From Roseovarius sp. SCSIO 43702 (GTDB lineage: Bacteria > Pseudomonadota > Alphaproteobacteria > Rhodobacterales > Rhodobacteraceae), in the NCBI RefSeq assembly GCF_019599045.1, contig NZ_CP080623.1:1820501-1884500 (forward strand): DNA of 64,000 nucleotides, in the 5' to 3' direction. Position 1 is the first letter of the stretch. Each line of letters starts with the position of its first letter. Positions 56,202-64,000 of this stretch are shown piece by piece. Made by a program: the position numbers and the translations under genes. The notes under the pieces were generated by a model, which searched no databases, had not been told where the DNA came from, and saw nothing but the letters and a program-made list of their open reading frames with translations.

Positions 56202-57131
56202 TCAGGCCGGCGCACCGATCCGGTCGATGTCGAAGGGCGTGGTCTGGTAGATCTCGTTGATCCAGTTGCCATAGAGCAGGTGTGCGTGACTGCGCCAGCG
56301 GTTCGACGGCGGGCGGGCCGGGTCGTCGTCGGGATAATAGTTGCAGGGCACGTTGATGGGCGTGCCGTTCGCGATGTCACGGTCATATTCCTGTTTTAGC
56401 GTGTCACTGTCGTATTCAAGGTGATTGAAGATATAAATCGCGCGATGGGCCGGGTCCTCGACGAGGCAGGGGCCGACCTCATCGCTGTGCAGCAGCGTGA
56501 CGAGACCGGGCACGGCGTCGATCTCGGCCTTCTTCATCTCGGTCCAGCGGCTTACGGGTATGACGCAATCGTCGGAAAAGCCCCGCAGATAGGGCGAGGA
56601 CGGCACCATGTTGCGATGCCGGAAACATCCGAAGGCCTTCTGATCGAGCATGTGTTTCCTGATGCCGTGGAAATGGTGGATCATCGCCATGCCGCCCCAG
56701 CAGACGCCGAAGGTGGAATGAACGTGGGTCTGCGTCCAGTCGAAGACCTCGCGCAGCTCGTCCCAGTAGGTGACGGCGTCGAAGTCGAGGTGTTCGATGG
56801 GGGCACCGGTGATGATGAGCCCGTCGAACTTCTCGCCCGTCGCCGCGACGTCGGAGAAGGGCCGGTAGAAACTTTCCATGTGGTCGGCGGCGGTGTTGCG
56901 CGCCTGATGTTCGGACATGCGGATGAGGCTCAGCTCGATCTGAAGGGGCGTCGCGCCGATGAGGCGGGCGAACTGGTTCTCGGTCTGGATCTTCTTGGGC
57001 ATCAGGTTCAGCAGGCCGATCCTGAGCGGACGGATGTCCTGCCGGTCCGCCGCGTCCGGGTCCATGACCATGACGCCCTCGCGCGTGAGCACGTCGAATG
57101 CGGGCAGGTCGGAGGGAATCTTGATGGGCAT
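56202..57131 (-). CDS. metA: Homoserine O-acyltransferase (MetA family; probably O-acetyltransferase)
   Basis: First enzyme of methionine synthesis from homoserine. The 309 residues match the MetA family: [15 protein letters not shown] start, [14 protein letters not shown], catalytic Cys144 in [10 protein letters not shown], and [16 protein letters not shown]. At the position that sets acyl-CoA choice (Gly111 in E. coli), this protein has Glu113 in GAPIEHLDF, as in MetA proteins shown to use acetyl-CoA. O-acetylhomoserine is therefore the likely product. Confidence 0.94.
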   Translation of the reverse strand: MPIKIPSDLPAFDVLTREGVMVMDPDAADRQDIRPLRIGLLNLMPKKIQTENQFARLIGATPLQIELSLIRMSEHQARNTAADHMESFYRPFSDVAATGEKFDGLIITGAPIEHLDFDAVTYWDELREVFDWTQTHVHSTFGVCWGGMAMIHHFHGIRKHMLDQKAFGCFRHRNMVPSSPYLRGFSDDCVIPVSRWTEMKKAEIDAVPGLVTLLHSDEVGPCLVEDPAHRAIYIFNHLEYDSDTLKQEYDRDIANGTPINVPCNYYPDDDPARPPSNRWRSHAHLLYGNWINEIYQTTPFDIDRIGAPA

Positions 57132-57166
57132 TGGGGCGGGTCCGGTCCTGTTCGGAAAGGGTCGAT

Positions 57167-58036
57167 CTAGGTGGCGCGAGCGTCATTGTCGAGGGCACGG
57201 GCGACGAGATCCTCGAAATCCGCAGCGTCGCGGATCCCGGCCACGTCGGCGGCGGGCAGGGTGATGCCCCATTTGCGCATCGCCTCGTAGCGTGGTTCGC
57301 GATGGGCGAGGGCGCGCGCGTAGGTCCAGCGGATGAAGGCGTCGGGATCCACGTCGGTGGGCGCGATGTCATGCGTGGAGAGATATTCCTCCCACGCCGC
57401 CGCCAGGAACTCGGGCTGGTAGGCCATCGGCTTCGGTGCGCGGTCGAAGCGGCGGATGAGCGCCTCGGTATGCGCCTCGGTGCCTTGCAGGTAGATGAGC
57501 AGACAATGGTTCGACAGCTCTGTCAGGAGCGGATCGTCGGGGTCGTCGCCATCCACCCATTCGCAGATCGACCCGCCCGTGTCGCAGATGAAATGCGGAT
57601 AGCCATAGAGCGCCTCGGCGCGCGCGATGAAATGCGCCGTGTCGCGCAGGGCGGCGATCTCGGCCACGCGGAACTGCTCCTGCCGGCGGGTGTACTCGGC
57701 GATCGGAAGCCCGCCCTTGGCCGGATCGCCCGGCTTGCCGAGATAGGTCGAGACGGGGGCGAGATTGTCGAAGGTGATGTTGGAGCCGATATAGATGGAA
57801 TCGGTCAGCAGCAGGTCGCGCAGGAACGGAACCTGCATGGCGTGCGCCTTGGCGTTGTCGGCGATGAGCTCGCCCATGTAGCGGGTGCCGATGCGGTAAT
57901 CGATGGAGTAGTGGAACCATCCGCCCGCCTCGCGGAGCATGTTGGACAGGTAGGTCTTGCCGAGACCCGACATGCCGTAGAAGAGCACCCGCTTGCGGGG
58001 TGCCTCGCGCCAGTCCTGTGCGGTGTCGTAGAGCAT
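57167..58036 (-). CDS. Uncharacterised P-loop NTPase
   Basis: A 289-residue cytoplasmic protein with Walker A at 21-28 (GMSGLGKT) directly after a short leader, and [20 protein letters not shown] as a possible Walker B/active region. The fold resembles small-molecule kinases or AAA-like ATPases, but no family-specific motif was recognised. The ATG at 58036 follows GAAAGGATCGG; upstream residues from 58120 are unconserved. metA lies 35 bases beyond. Function unknown. Confidence 0.75.
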   Translation of the reverse strand: MLYDTAQDWREAPRKRVLFYGMSGLGKTYLSNMLREAGGWFHYSIDYRIGTRYMGELIADNAKAHAMQVPFLRDLLLTDSIYIGSNITFDNLAPVSTYLGKPGDPAKGGLPIAEYTRRQEQFRVAEIAALRDTAHFIARAEALYGYPHFICDTGGSICEWVDGDDPDDPLLTELSNHCLLIYLQGTEAHTEALIRRFDRAPKPMAYQPEFLAAAWEEYLSTHDIAPTDVDPDAFIRWTYARALAHREPRYEAMRKWGITLPAADVAGIRDAADFEDLVARALDNDARAT

Positions 58037-58122
58037 CGGCCGATCCTTTCGCGTCTCGTGGTAGCGGCGGGCGCGAGGTGCGTCAATCGCGGGGGTTGCG
58101 CCCGAAGGGGTAGCGGGCATAG

Positions 58123-58431
58123 ATGCCTCTCATGCGACGACTTCTCGCCATCTGTTTCCTGGTTCTTCCGCTGCTCGGCCATGCGCAGGCGATGGCGGCG
58201 ATGGAGCCGGCACCACGCGCGGGGATCGAGATGCCCGCCGATGACGGGATGGCCTGCTGTGACGAGGCGCGCGACGGGCATGTCACGGCAGGATGCGGGG
58301 CGATCCTTCTGCCCGCGACGGGCCACGGGATGACCGGGCCCATCTTCGCCGGTGCGCGGATCTTCCGGATCGGCGGCTGGCCCGAGGGCGGCCGTGCCAC
58401 GGCGCCGCCGGTGCCGCCGCCGTGGTGTTGA
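58123..58431 (+). CDS. Small secreted Cys-containing protein
   Basis: A 102-residue protein with a signal peptide (LLAICFLVLPLLGHAQAMA). The mature part is rich in Met, Gly and Pro, with GMACCDEARDGHVTAGCG holding three Cys and a His, a plausible metal-binding patch. It ends 44 bases before a DUF411 gene, with which it may form an operon. No family is assigned, and the start (MPLMRR or MRR) is uncertain. Confidence 0.6.
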   Translation: MPLMRRLLAICFLVLPLLGHAQAMAAMEPAPRAGIEMPADDGMACCDEARDGHVTAGCGAILLPATGHGMTGPIFAGARIFRIGGWPEGGRATAPPVPPPWC

Positions 58432-58475
58432 TGGGAATTTCCATCTCATCAACATCAAGAACGAAGGATAACATC

Positions 58476-58934
58476 ATGACTTACCTTAACAGACGCACCG
58501 CTCTGGCGGGCCTTGGCGCCATGTTTCTACCGAGCGTGACCTTGGCCGGTGACGAGGAACACCGGATGGTCGTTACCAAGACGCCGAGTTGCGGCTGCTG
58601 CACCGCCTGGGCCGAGATCGCGCGCGCCGAGGGGTTCGCGGTCGAGATCGTCGAGAACGCCGATTACGTGGGCACGAAGCGGGCGCACGGGGTGCCCGAC
58701 GATCTCTGGTCGTGCCATTCGACCCGCGTGGGCGGCTACGTGGTCGAGGGGCATGTGCCGATCGAAGCCGTGCGGCGTTTGCTGGCCGAGCGGCCTGACG
58801 TGGCCGGGATCGCGGTGCCCGGAATGCCTGCCGGATCGCCCGGCATGGGCGACGACCCGACCGCGCGGTTCGACGTGCTGAGCTTCGGCGGAGCGGCCGA
58901 GGCGGGCGAGGTGTTCTACAAGGCCGGCGAATGA
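58476..58934 (+). CDS. DUF411 metal-binding protein
   Basis: A 152-residue exported protein. Its N-terminus NRRTALAGLGAMFLPSVTLAG resembles a twin-arginine or Sec signal. The mature domain is DUF411, with TKTPSCGCCTAW (Cys 39, 41 and 42), WSCHSTRVGGYVVEGHVP and GIAVPGMPAGSPGM. DUF411 proteins are often found with copper-resistance genes, so periplasmic copper binding is inferred. A GAAGGATAAC site precedes the ATG. It overlaps the cytochrome gene by four bases. Confidence 0.88.
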   Translation: MTYLNRRTALAGLGAMFLPSVTLAGDEEHRMVVTKTPSCGCCTAWAEIARAEGFAVEIVENADYVGTKRAHGVPDDLWSCHSTRVGGYVVEGHVPIEAVRRLLAERPDVAGIAVPGMPAGSPGMGDDPTARFDVLSFGGAAEAGEVFYKAGE

Positions 58935-59389
58935 GGCGCGGCCTGATCGTGACGGGGGCGGCGGCCGGTATGGCCGGCGCCCTGGGTCTCGCGCTCCGGG
59001 CGAGCGACGCTGGGGACAGTGTGGCACTTCGCGACGATCCCGCGACACTGGCGCAGGGGCGCGAGGTCTATGCCGAGCATTGCGCGTCCTGCCACGGTGT
59101 CGACCTCGAGGGCGCGCCGAACTGGCGGGTGCGCAACGCCGATGGCCGCTTGCCCGCCCCGCCGCATGACGCGAGCGGTCACACATGGCACCACGACAGC
59201 GCGGCGCTTTTCGCGATCACGAAACACGGTGTCGGGGCGATGATCGGCGATCCGGACTACGCGTCGGACATGCCGGTCTATGCGGGTGTGCTGAGCGACG
59301 AGGAGATCGTCGCGGTTCTGAGCTTCATCCGTTCCACGTGGCCGGCGGAGATTCGGGAAATGCACGAACAACGCGATGCAAATCGCTGA
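58931..59389 (+). CDS. Class I c-type cytochrome
   Basis: A 152-residue monohaem cytochrome. An N-terminal hydrophobic segment (GLIVTGAAAGMAGALGLAL) exports or anchors it. The haem site is C51-A-S-C54-H55 in YAEHCASCHGVDLEG, and the distal Met is likely that of YASDMPVYAGVLSDEE. Coupling to the DUF411 gene (ATGA overlap) suggests a shared role in periplasmic metal or electron handling. Confidence 0.9.
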   Translation: MRRGLIVTGAAAGMAGALGLALRASDAGDSVALRDDPATLAQGREVYAEHCASCHGVDLEGAPNWRVRNADGRLPAPPHDASGHTWHHDSAALFAITKHGVGAMIGDPDYASDMPVYAGVLSDEEIVAVLSFIRSTWPAEIREMHEQRDANR

Positions 59390-59399
59390 GCTAAAAGAA

Positions 59400-59427
59400 A
59401 AACCCCGCCCTCGAAGGGGCGGGGTTT
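59400..59427. terminator. Bidirectional terminator after the cytochrome gene
   Basis: AAACCCCGCCC (59400-59410) pairs perfectly with GGGCGGGGTTT (59417-59427) around a six-base loop, with A-rich sequence on the left flank. It lies between the convergent cytochrome and FadL-type genes and can serve both. Confidence 0.85.
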
Positions 59428-59451
59428 GCCGTGATCATGAAAGGCAGGCGA

Positions 59452-60564
59452 TCAGAACTGGACGCCGACCTTGAAGCCAACGCTCACGACGCTGTTGTCG
59501 CTGAAGTTGCCGCGCGCGACGTCGGGCGTGCCGGTCTCGGGCTGTGCATCACCAAGCCATGTGTAGCGGACGCCTGCCGAAACATCGACATTGTCCGTCA
59601 CCTGGTATTTGCCGCCAACCGTGAGGGAGGTCGAGCCATTGGTGGGCGAAAGCGGCGAGACGAGATCGTCGGAGCCACCCGGTTCGTAGATGATCGACGC
59701 GGAACCCGAGAAGCGATCGTTGAAGCGGCGGCCGACGCCGAGCTCGTAGGTCCAGACATCGTCGAACTCGGCGAGGTTCGGCGTCGGGCCGAAGGGGTCG
59801 AGCGAGAATTTGCTCCACTCCGACCAGCGCACCGATCCGAAGACCAGCGTGCCGGGCGCGACGCCGGATTGGACCGCGAGTTTCACGGATTGCGGCAGCG
59901 TCACCTTGGTATCGGGGGTGACTGCGAAGCCCGGCGCACCCGGAGGCTGCTGTGCCGTGCCCATGGAGAGATCGACCTCGGAATGGTAGGTCAACGCGGC
60001 GCGCAGGGCCATTTCCGGGATCTCGTAGGCCGCACCCAGCACGTAGCCATAGCCTGTGTCGGAGTTGAAGCGCACGTTGTAGCCGTTGAGCGGACCGTAA
60101 GCCTGGCCCGAGAGCGAGATCGCGCCGTCGGCGTCCACCATGCGCGGACCGCCATAGACCGAGAAGCGATCCGAGAACTTGTAGCGCAGAAGCGCGGTGA
60201 GCCCGATGCTGTCGGCCTCCGCCGAGGTGCCGCCCAAGAGCGTTGTCGTGGGGTCGCCCCCATATTCCACATCGGCGCCGTAAGGCTGATCCATGATGAT
60301 GGCGAAGGACAGCTTGTCGTTGTATTCGTATTTGACCGCCGCGCCCCATTGGGAGAACCGGTCGGCCACGTCACCGGGATCGTTGCCCAGCAGGTCGGTG
60401 CCCGTGACGCTCGGCATGATGGTGCCGAAGGTCAGTTCGGCCCGGTTGCCCTTCTCGAAGATGATTTCGATCGGCGTGCCGCTGCGGTCGAGACCGCCGG
60501 CATGGGCCGACCCTGCTGCCGTGATCGTGACCGCCGAGATGGCCGTCAGTAAAGTGGATTTCAT
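59452..60564 (-). CDS. FadL/OmpP1/TodX-family outer membrane protein
   Basis: A 370-residue beta-barrel protein with signal peptide (MKSTLLTAISAVTITAAGSAHAG). The N-terminal GLDRSGTPIEIIFEKGN fits the hatch region of FadL-type channels for hydrophobic molecules. Alternating strands follow, and the last residue is Phe (KVGVQF), the usual outer-membrane insertion signal. The ATG at 60564 follows GGGAGGAGCG; the 60621 codon is rejected. Fatty acids or hydrocarbons are the likely cargo. Confidence 0.88.
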   Translation of the reverse strand: MKSTLLTAISAVTITAAGSAHAGGLDRSGTPIEIIFEKGNRAELTFGTIMPSVTGTDLLGNDPGDVADRFSQWGAAVKYEYNDKLSFAIIMDQPYGADVEYGGDPTTTLLGGTSAEADSIGLTALLRYKFSDRFSVYGGPRMVDADGAISLSGQAYGPLNGYNVRFNSDTGYGYVLGAAYEIPEMALRAALTYHSEVDLSMGTAQQPPGAPGFAVTPDTKVTLPQSVKLAVQSGVAPGTLVFGSVRWSEWSKFSLDPFGPTPNLAEFDDVWTYELGVGRRFNDRFSGSASIIYEPGGSDDLVSPLSPTNGSTSLTVGGKYQVTDNVDVSAGVRYTWLGDAQPETGTPDVARGNFSDNSVVSVGFKVGVQF

Positions 60565-60692
60565 GGTTACGCTCCTCCCAAACCAATTGGAAGTGACACT
60601 ACATAGGGCCGGACCGGGCACAAATAATTACGCGACGTCATCACGCATGGACCGGGGTCCGGGTGTCAGAAATGACACAAATTTGCCGCAGT

Positions 60693-61607
60693 TCAGGGGG
60701 TTGGCGGGGCCCGGCGTCGCGTCTCGGACCAGATGTTCGCGTAGTTGGCCGCGAAGATGATGCCTGCGCCGAGGAAGACGAAGATGTCGAGCGACTCGCC
60801 GTAAAAGAGCATCCCGATCATCGCGATGAGCGGCAGGCGCGCGAAATCGACGGGCATGACCACCGTTGCGGGTGCGAGCGAGAGCGCCTTGGTCAGGCAG
60901 GTATGCGCAACAAGACCGCCGAGCGCGATCACCACGAGCCAGGGCAGCGTCGCCAGACGGGGCAGCGCGATGTCGCCGTCGATACCGGCGCAGAGGAGAC
61001 CCATGACGCTTTGCAACGCGGTCATCCAGAAGAGGATGCAGGTCAGCGTCTCGGTCCGGGTGAGCTTGCGCGTAAAGATTGCGGTGATCGCGAAACCCAC
61101 CGCCGCCGTCGCGGCGGCGCCGATCCCCCAGTCGAGGGTCTCGGGGCTGGGTCGGGTGACGACGAGGATGCCCGCGAAGCCCACGCAGGCCAGCACCACC
61201 CGCCGCGTGGTGAGCCGTTCGCCCAGGACGAGCGGCGCGAGCAGGAGCGCCCAGAGCGGCGAAGTGAACTCGAGCGCGAAGACCTGGGCGAGGGGGATCA
61301 CGGTGATCGCGTAGAACCAGAGGTTCTGGCCGGTGAAATGGGCGACGTTTCGGACGAGGTGCAACCCGGGCTTGCGCCGCGTGATCTGACCGCGCGTGCC
61401 CGCGAGGGAGGCCACCGCGAGCACGATCACGAGGCCGATGAGACTGCGATACATCATGATCTCGAACGTGTCGAAGGCGAAGCTCACCTCGCGGCCGGCC
61501 ACGGCCATAGCCGAGAAGGCGCAGACCGACCCGATCATCCAGAGCGCGGCGCGCGCCGTGTCGTCGAGCCCGGCCGAGGCCGGGGCGGGGGAGCGTGTGC
61601 GTGTCAT
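60693..61607 (-). CDS. EamA-family (DMT) transporter
   Basis: A 304-residue inner-membrane protein with ten predicted helices in two EamA repeats. The halves are seen around ITVIPLAQVFALEFTSPLWALLLAPLVLGE and LSLAPATVVMPVDFARLPLIAMIGMLFYGE, each ending in the family's GE. Such proteins export metabolites or take up nucleotide sugars and similar small molecules; the substrate is unknown. Confidence 0.88.
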   Translation of the reverse strand: MTRTRSPAPASAGLDDTARAALWMIGSVCAFSAMAVAGREVSFAFDTFEIMMYRSLIGLVIVLAVASLAGTRGQITRRKPGLHLVRNVAHFTGQNLWFYAITVIPLAQVFALEFTSPLWALLLAPLVLGERLTTRRVVLACVGFAGILVVTRPSPETLDWGIGAAATAAVGFAITAIFTRKLTRTETLTCILFWMTALQSVMGLLCAGIDGDIALPRLATLPWLVVIALGGLVAHTCLTKALSLAPATVVMPVDFARLPLIAMIGMLFYGESLDIFVFLGAGIIFAANYANIWSETRRRAPPTP

Positions 61608-61660
61608 GCCGAAGCGTTAGCCGCGCCGCGCGGGGCTGGCAAGCCGCGCAAGGAGCGGGG

Positions 61661-62272
61661 TCATGGAAGAGGCAGGTTGCAGCAGCCCGAGAGGAATTGC
61701 GTCTCGCCCGAGCGGGTCAGCAGAAGCTCGACCTGCCAGGGGTAGTCGCGATCGCTCATCCCGTCGGAGCAAAGGCGCGCCTCGACGATGACATCGGCGC
61801 TGCTGTCGGGGGCGGTGAGGGCGACGTAAGCGGGCCATGCGAGGCGCCCCTCGGCCACCTGCGTGCCGGCCATGTCGAGATCGAGCTCGGTCCCGCCGGG
61901 ATCGCTGAAATGCGCGGTGGCGGTGCCGAGGGTCAGCGACCAGAAAGGTTCGGTTCCGCCGCAGTCGAGCCCCTCGGGCAGGCCGCTGTCGCCCAGGGTG
62001 GGTTGCAGGTAGGGTTCGAGAAAGCGCATCGAGATCCAGCCGTTGCCATCCTGCCAGAGGATGCGGCCCCATTCGCCCGTCGCGTCGGTTCCCGTCAGTT
62101 CGATCCCGTGGGCGTCATGAGCGATGTCGCCCAGATCGACGCTCGTGGCATCCGGCGCCGACCGGACGTTGAGCGTGTCGCCCGCCGCGACGCCGGTCAC
62201 GCGATGGTAGCTGGGTTCGGCGAGCGCGAGCGTGGGCGTCAGGACACAAAGGGCGGGGATGAGGGCGCGCAT
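61661..62272 (-). CDS. Secreted protein with SH3-like domain
   Basis: A 203-residue protein with signal peptide (MRALIPALCVLTPTLALAEP). A bacterial SH3 domain follows (GDTLNVRSAPDATSVDLG, WGRILWQDGNGWISMRFLEP). The C-terminal domain contains CGGTEPFWSLTLG and ARLCSDGMSDRDYPWQVELL, resembling COG3650-type proteins. Binding to cell wall is a possible role of the SH3 part. It lies between guaA and the EamA gene on the same strand. Confidence 0.8.
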   Translation of the reverse strand: MRALIPALCVLTPTLALAEPSYHRVTGVAAGDTLNVRSAPDATSVDLGDIAHDAHGIELTGTDATGEWGRILWQDGNGWISMRFLEPYLQPTLGDSGLPEGLDCGGTEPFWSLTLGTATAHFSDPGGTELDLDMAGTQVAEGRLAWPAYVALTAPDSSADVIVEARLCSDGMSDRDYPWQVELLLTRSGETQFLSGCCNLPLP

Positions 62273-62346
62273 GGAAGTCTCCGGTGCCGGGGTCGGTCAT
62301 CCGTTATCATAGCGCCACGCGACGCGGTGGGAAGGGGCGGCGAGCC

Positions 62347-63927
62347 TCACTCCCACTCGATCGTGCCCGGCGGTTTGGAGGTGATGTCGTAGGTCACGCG
62401 GTTGATGCCGCGCACCTCGTTGATGATACGGGTGGCGGTTTCGCCCAGGAACTCGTGGCTGAACGGGTAGTAGTCCGCGGTCATCCCGTCGACCGAGGTC
62501 ACGGCACGCAGCGCGCAGGCGTAGTCGTAGGTGCGTCCGTCGCCCATGACGCCCACGGTGCGGACGGGAAGGATCGCGACGAAGGCCTGCCAGATCTCGT
62601 CATAGAGGCCGTGCTTGCGGATCTGGTCGATATAGACGGCATCGGCCTTGCGCAGGATCTCGAGCTTCTCGCGCGTGATCTCGCCCGGGCAGCGGATGGC
62701 GAGGCCGGGGCCGGGAAAGGGATGGCGGCCGATGAAGGCGTCGGGCAGGCCGAGCTCGCGGCCCAGTGCGCGCACCTCGTCCTTGAAGAGTTCGCGCAGC
62801 GGCTCGACCAGTTTCAGGCCCATCTTCTCGGGGAGGCCGCCCACGTTGTGATGCGACTTGATCGTGACCGACGGGCCGCCGGAGAAGGAAACCGATTCGA
62901 TGACGTCGGGGTAGAGCGTGCCCTGAGCGAGGAAGGTCGCGCCCTCGATGCTGTCGGCGTGCTTCTGGAAGACGTCGATGAAAAGACGTCCGATGGTTTT
63001 TCTCTTTTCTTCCGGGTCGCTTATTCCCTCAAGCTCACCCAGGAAAAGCTCGGATTCGTCGGCATGGATGAGCGGGATGTTGTAGTGGTCGCGGAACATC
63101 GTGACCACTTCCTCCGCCTCGTTGAGGCGCAGAAGGCCGTGATCGACGAAGACGCAGGTGAGCTGATCGCCGATCGCCTCGTGGATGAGGACGGCCGCGA
63201 CGGAACTGTCGACACCGCCCGAGAGGCCGCAGATGACGCGGGCGTCGCCCACCTCCTCGCGGATCTTGCGGATGGCCTCGTCGCGGTAGGCGTCCATGGT
63301 CCAGTCGCCCTTGAACCCCGCGGCGCGCACGAAATTCTCGTAAAGCGTCCGCCCGTTCGGCGTGTGGTGCACCTCGGGGTGGAACTGCACGGCATAGAAG
63401 TGCCGGTCGGGATCGGCGGTGATCGCGAAAGGCGCGCCGGGGGAGGTGCCGTAGACGGCGAAGCCGGGCGCGATCTCGGAGACGTGATCGCCATGGCTCA
63501 TCCAGACCTGTTCGCGCCCCGACGGATCCATGAACCAGCCCGTGAGAAGATCGAGCCGTTCGGGGCCGGGCGTCACGAAGGCGCGGCCGAACTCGGCGGT
63601 TCCCTCGGTCGCCTCGACCCGTCCGCCGAGGTCGTGCATCATCACCTGCTGGCCGTAGCAGATCCCGAGGATCGGCACGCCCAGCTCGTAGACCGAGCGC
63701 GGCGGGCGCGGAGAACCTTCGCGCGTCACCGAATCCGGCCCGCCCGAGAAGATCACGGCCTTGGGCGCGAATTCGGCCAGGAAGGCGTCGGTGACGTTCT
63801 GGTAGGGATGGATCTCGCAGTAGACATTCAGCTCGCGCAGGCGCCGCGCGATGAGTTGCGTGACCTGACTGCCGAAGTCGATGATGAGAAGGCGGTCGTG
63901 GTTCTGGGTGATGGCATCTGTGATCAT
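62347..63927 (-). CDS. guaA: GMP synthase (glutamine-hydrolysing)
   Basis: Converts XMP to GMP using glutamine and ATP. The 526-residue protein has the class I amidotransferase domain ([14 protein letters not shown] with the catalytic Cys, [11 protein letters not shown]), the ATP-pyrophosphatase P-loop [16 protein letters not shown], and the C-terminal dimer domain ending [10 protein letters not shown]. The ATG at 63927 ([14 protein letters not shown]) is preferred to 63996. The remaining 73 bases to the window end hold its upstream region. Confidence 0.98.
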   Translation of the reverse strand: MITDAITQNHDRLLIIDFGSQVTQLIARRLRELNVYCEIHPYQNVTDAFLAEFAPKAVIFSGGPDSVTREGSPRPPRSVYELGVPILGICYGQQVMMHDLGGRVEATEGTAEFGRAFVTPGPERLDLLTGWFMDPSGREQVWMSHGDHVSEIAPGFAVYGTSPGAPFAITADPDRHFYAVQFHPEVHHTPNGRTLYENFVRAAGFKGDWTMDAYRDEAIRKIREEVGDARVICGLSGGVDSSVAAVLIHEAIGDQLTCVFVDHGLLRLNEAEEVVTMFRDHYNIPLIHADESELFLGELEGISDPEEKRKTIGRLFIDVFQKHADSIEGATFLAQGTLYPDVIESVSFSGGPSVTIKSHHNVGGLPEKMGLKLVEPLRELFKDEVRALGRELGLPDAFIGRHPFPGPGLAIRCPGEITREKLEILRKADAVYIDQIRKHGLYDEIWQAFVAILPVRTVGVMGDGRTYDYACALRAVTSVDGMTADYYPFSHEFLGETATRIINEVRGINRVTYDITSKPPGTIEWE

Positions 63928-64000
63928 GGCAAGCGTCCTAAGCGCAACCTTGCGCCGGTGCAAGATGCGAGCGCGCGGCGCGGGTGGACCCGTCATGCCG

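Overview
The window is a gene-dense, high-GC chromosomal stretch of an alphaproteobacterium, most probably a marine Rhodobacteraceae (Roseobacter-group) member. The grounds are the nagZ-scpA-scpB order, the trimethylamine/TMAO catabolic genes typical of roseobacters, a form II CO-dehydrogenase-like cluster, and intergenic copies of a hairpin plus GGATATTTGRAGCAAGAWGAAGG repeat. No rRNA, tRNA, CRISPR array, transposase or prophage gene was found.

Layout. 1-8.4 kb is a housekeeping block: the 3' end of dgt, a CPA1-type cation/proton antiporter, argS, a SPOR-domain protein, nagZ, scpA, scpB and a 63-residue basic protein. 8.5-28 kb is a methylated-amine catabolic region: a class I glutamine amidotransferase, a FadR-type GntR regulator, a gamma-glutamylmethylamide synthetase-like protein (gmaS), three N-methylglutamate synthase-like subunits (mgsABC), an uncharacterised 137-residue protein, a nitrilase-fold amidase, an APC permease, an uncharacterised 196-residue protein, trimethylamine monooxygenase (tmm), a LysR regulator, a TMAO ABC transporter (tmoXWV) and TMAO demethylase (tdm). 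Together these would oxidise TMA to TMAO, import TMAO, demethylate it to dimethylamine plus formaldehyde, and condense monomethylamine with glutamate. The dimethylamine monooxygenase (dmm) and N-methylglutamate dehydrogenase (mgd) genes needed to link the steps are not in the window.

28.2-36.8 kb, mostly on the minus strand, holds a MOSC protein, mlaF/mlaE-like lipid transport genes with alr, an ArsR regulator, dnaB with DnaA-box-like sites upstream, pyrE, pyrC and an uncharacterised protein. 37-47.8 kb is a CO-dehydrogenase/xanthine-oxidase-family molybdoenzyme locus (coxD- and coxE-like, XdhC, a molybdopterin-binding protein, coxS-coxL-coxM). It is interrupted by a large Ala/Glu-repeat OmpA-family protein and a short secreted paralogue of its N-terminus. 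The CoxL active-site loop is AYRGAGR, so this is a form II enzyme whose substrate need not be CO.

47.8-64 kb is mixed: infC (apparently starting at ATA), a membrane-anchored 11-residue-repeat protein, an enoyl-CoA hydratase-like protein, a thioesterase, a ZntB-like transporter, rplM-rpsI, TetR plus PPK2, a lipoprotein hydrolase, metA, an uncharacterised P-loop protein, a small operon with a DUF411 protein and a cytochrome c (possibly copper related), a FadL-type porin, an EamA exporter, an SH3-domain protein and guaA. Most CDS starts were chosen by ribosome-binding site and family start position, and are often downstream of the longest possible start.
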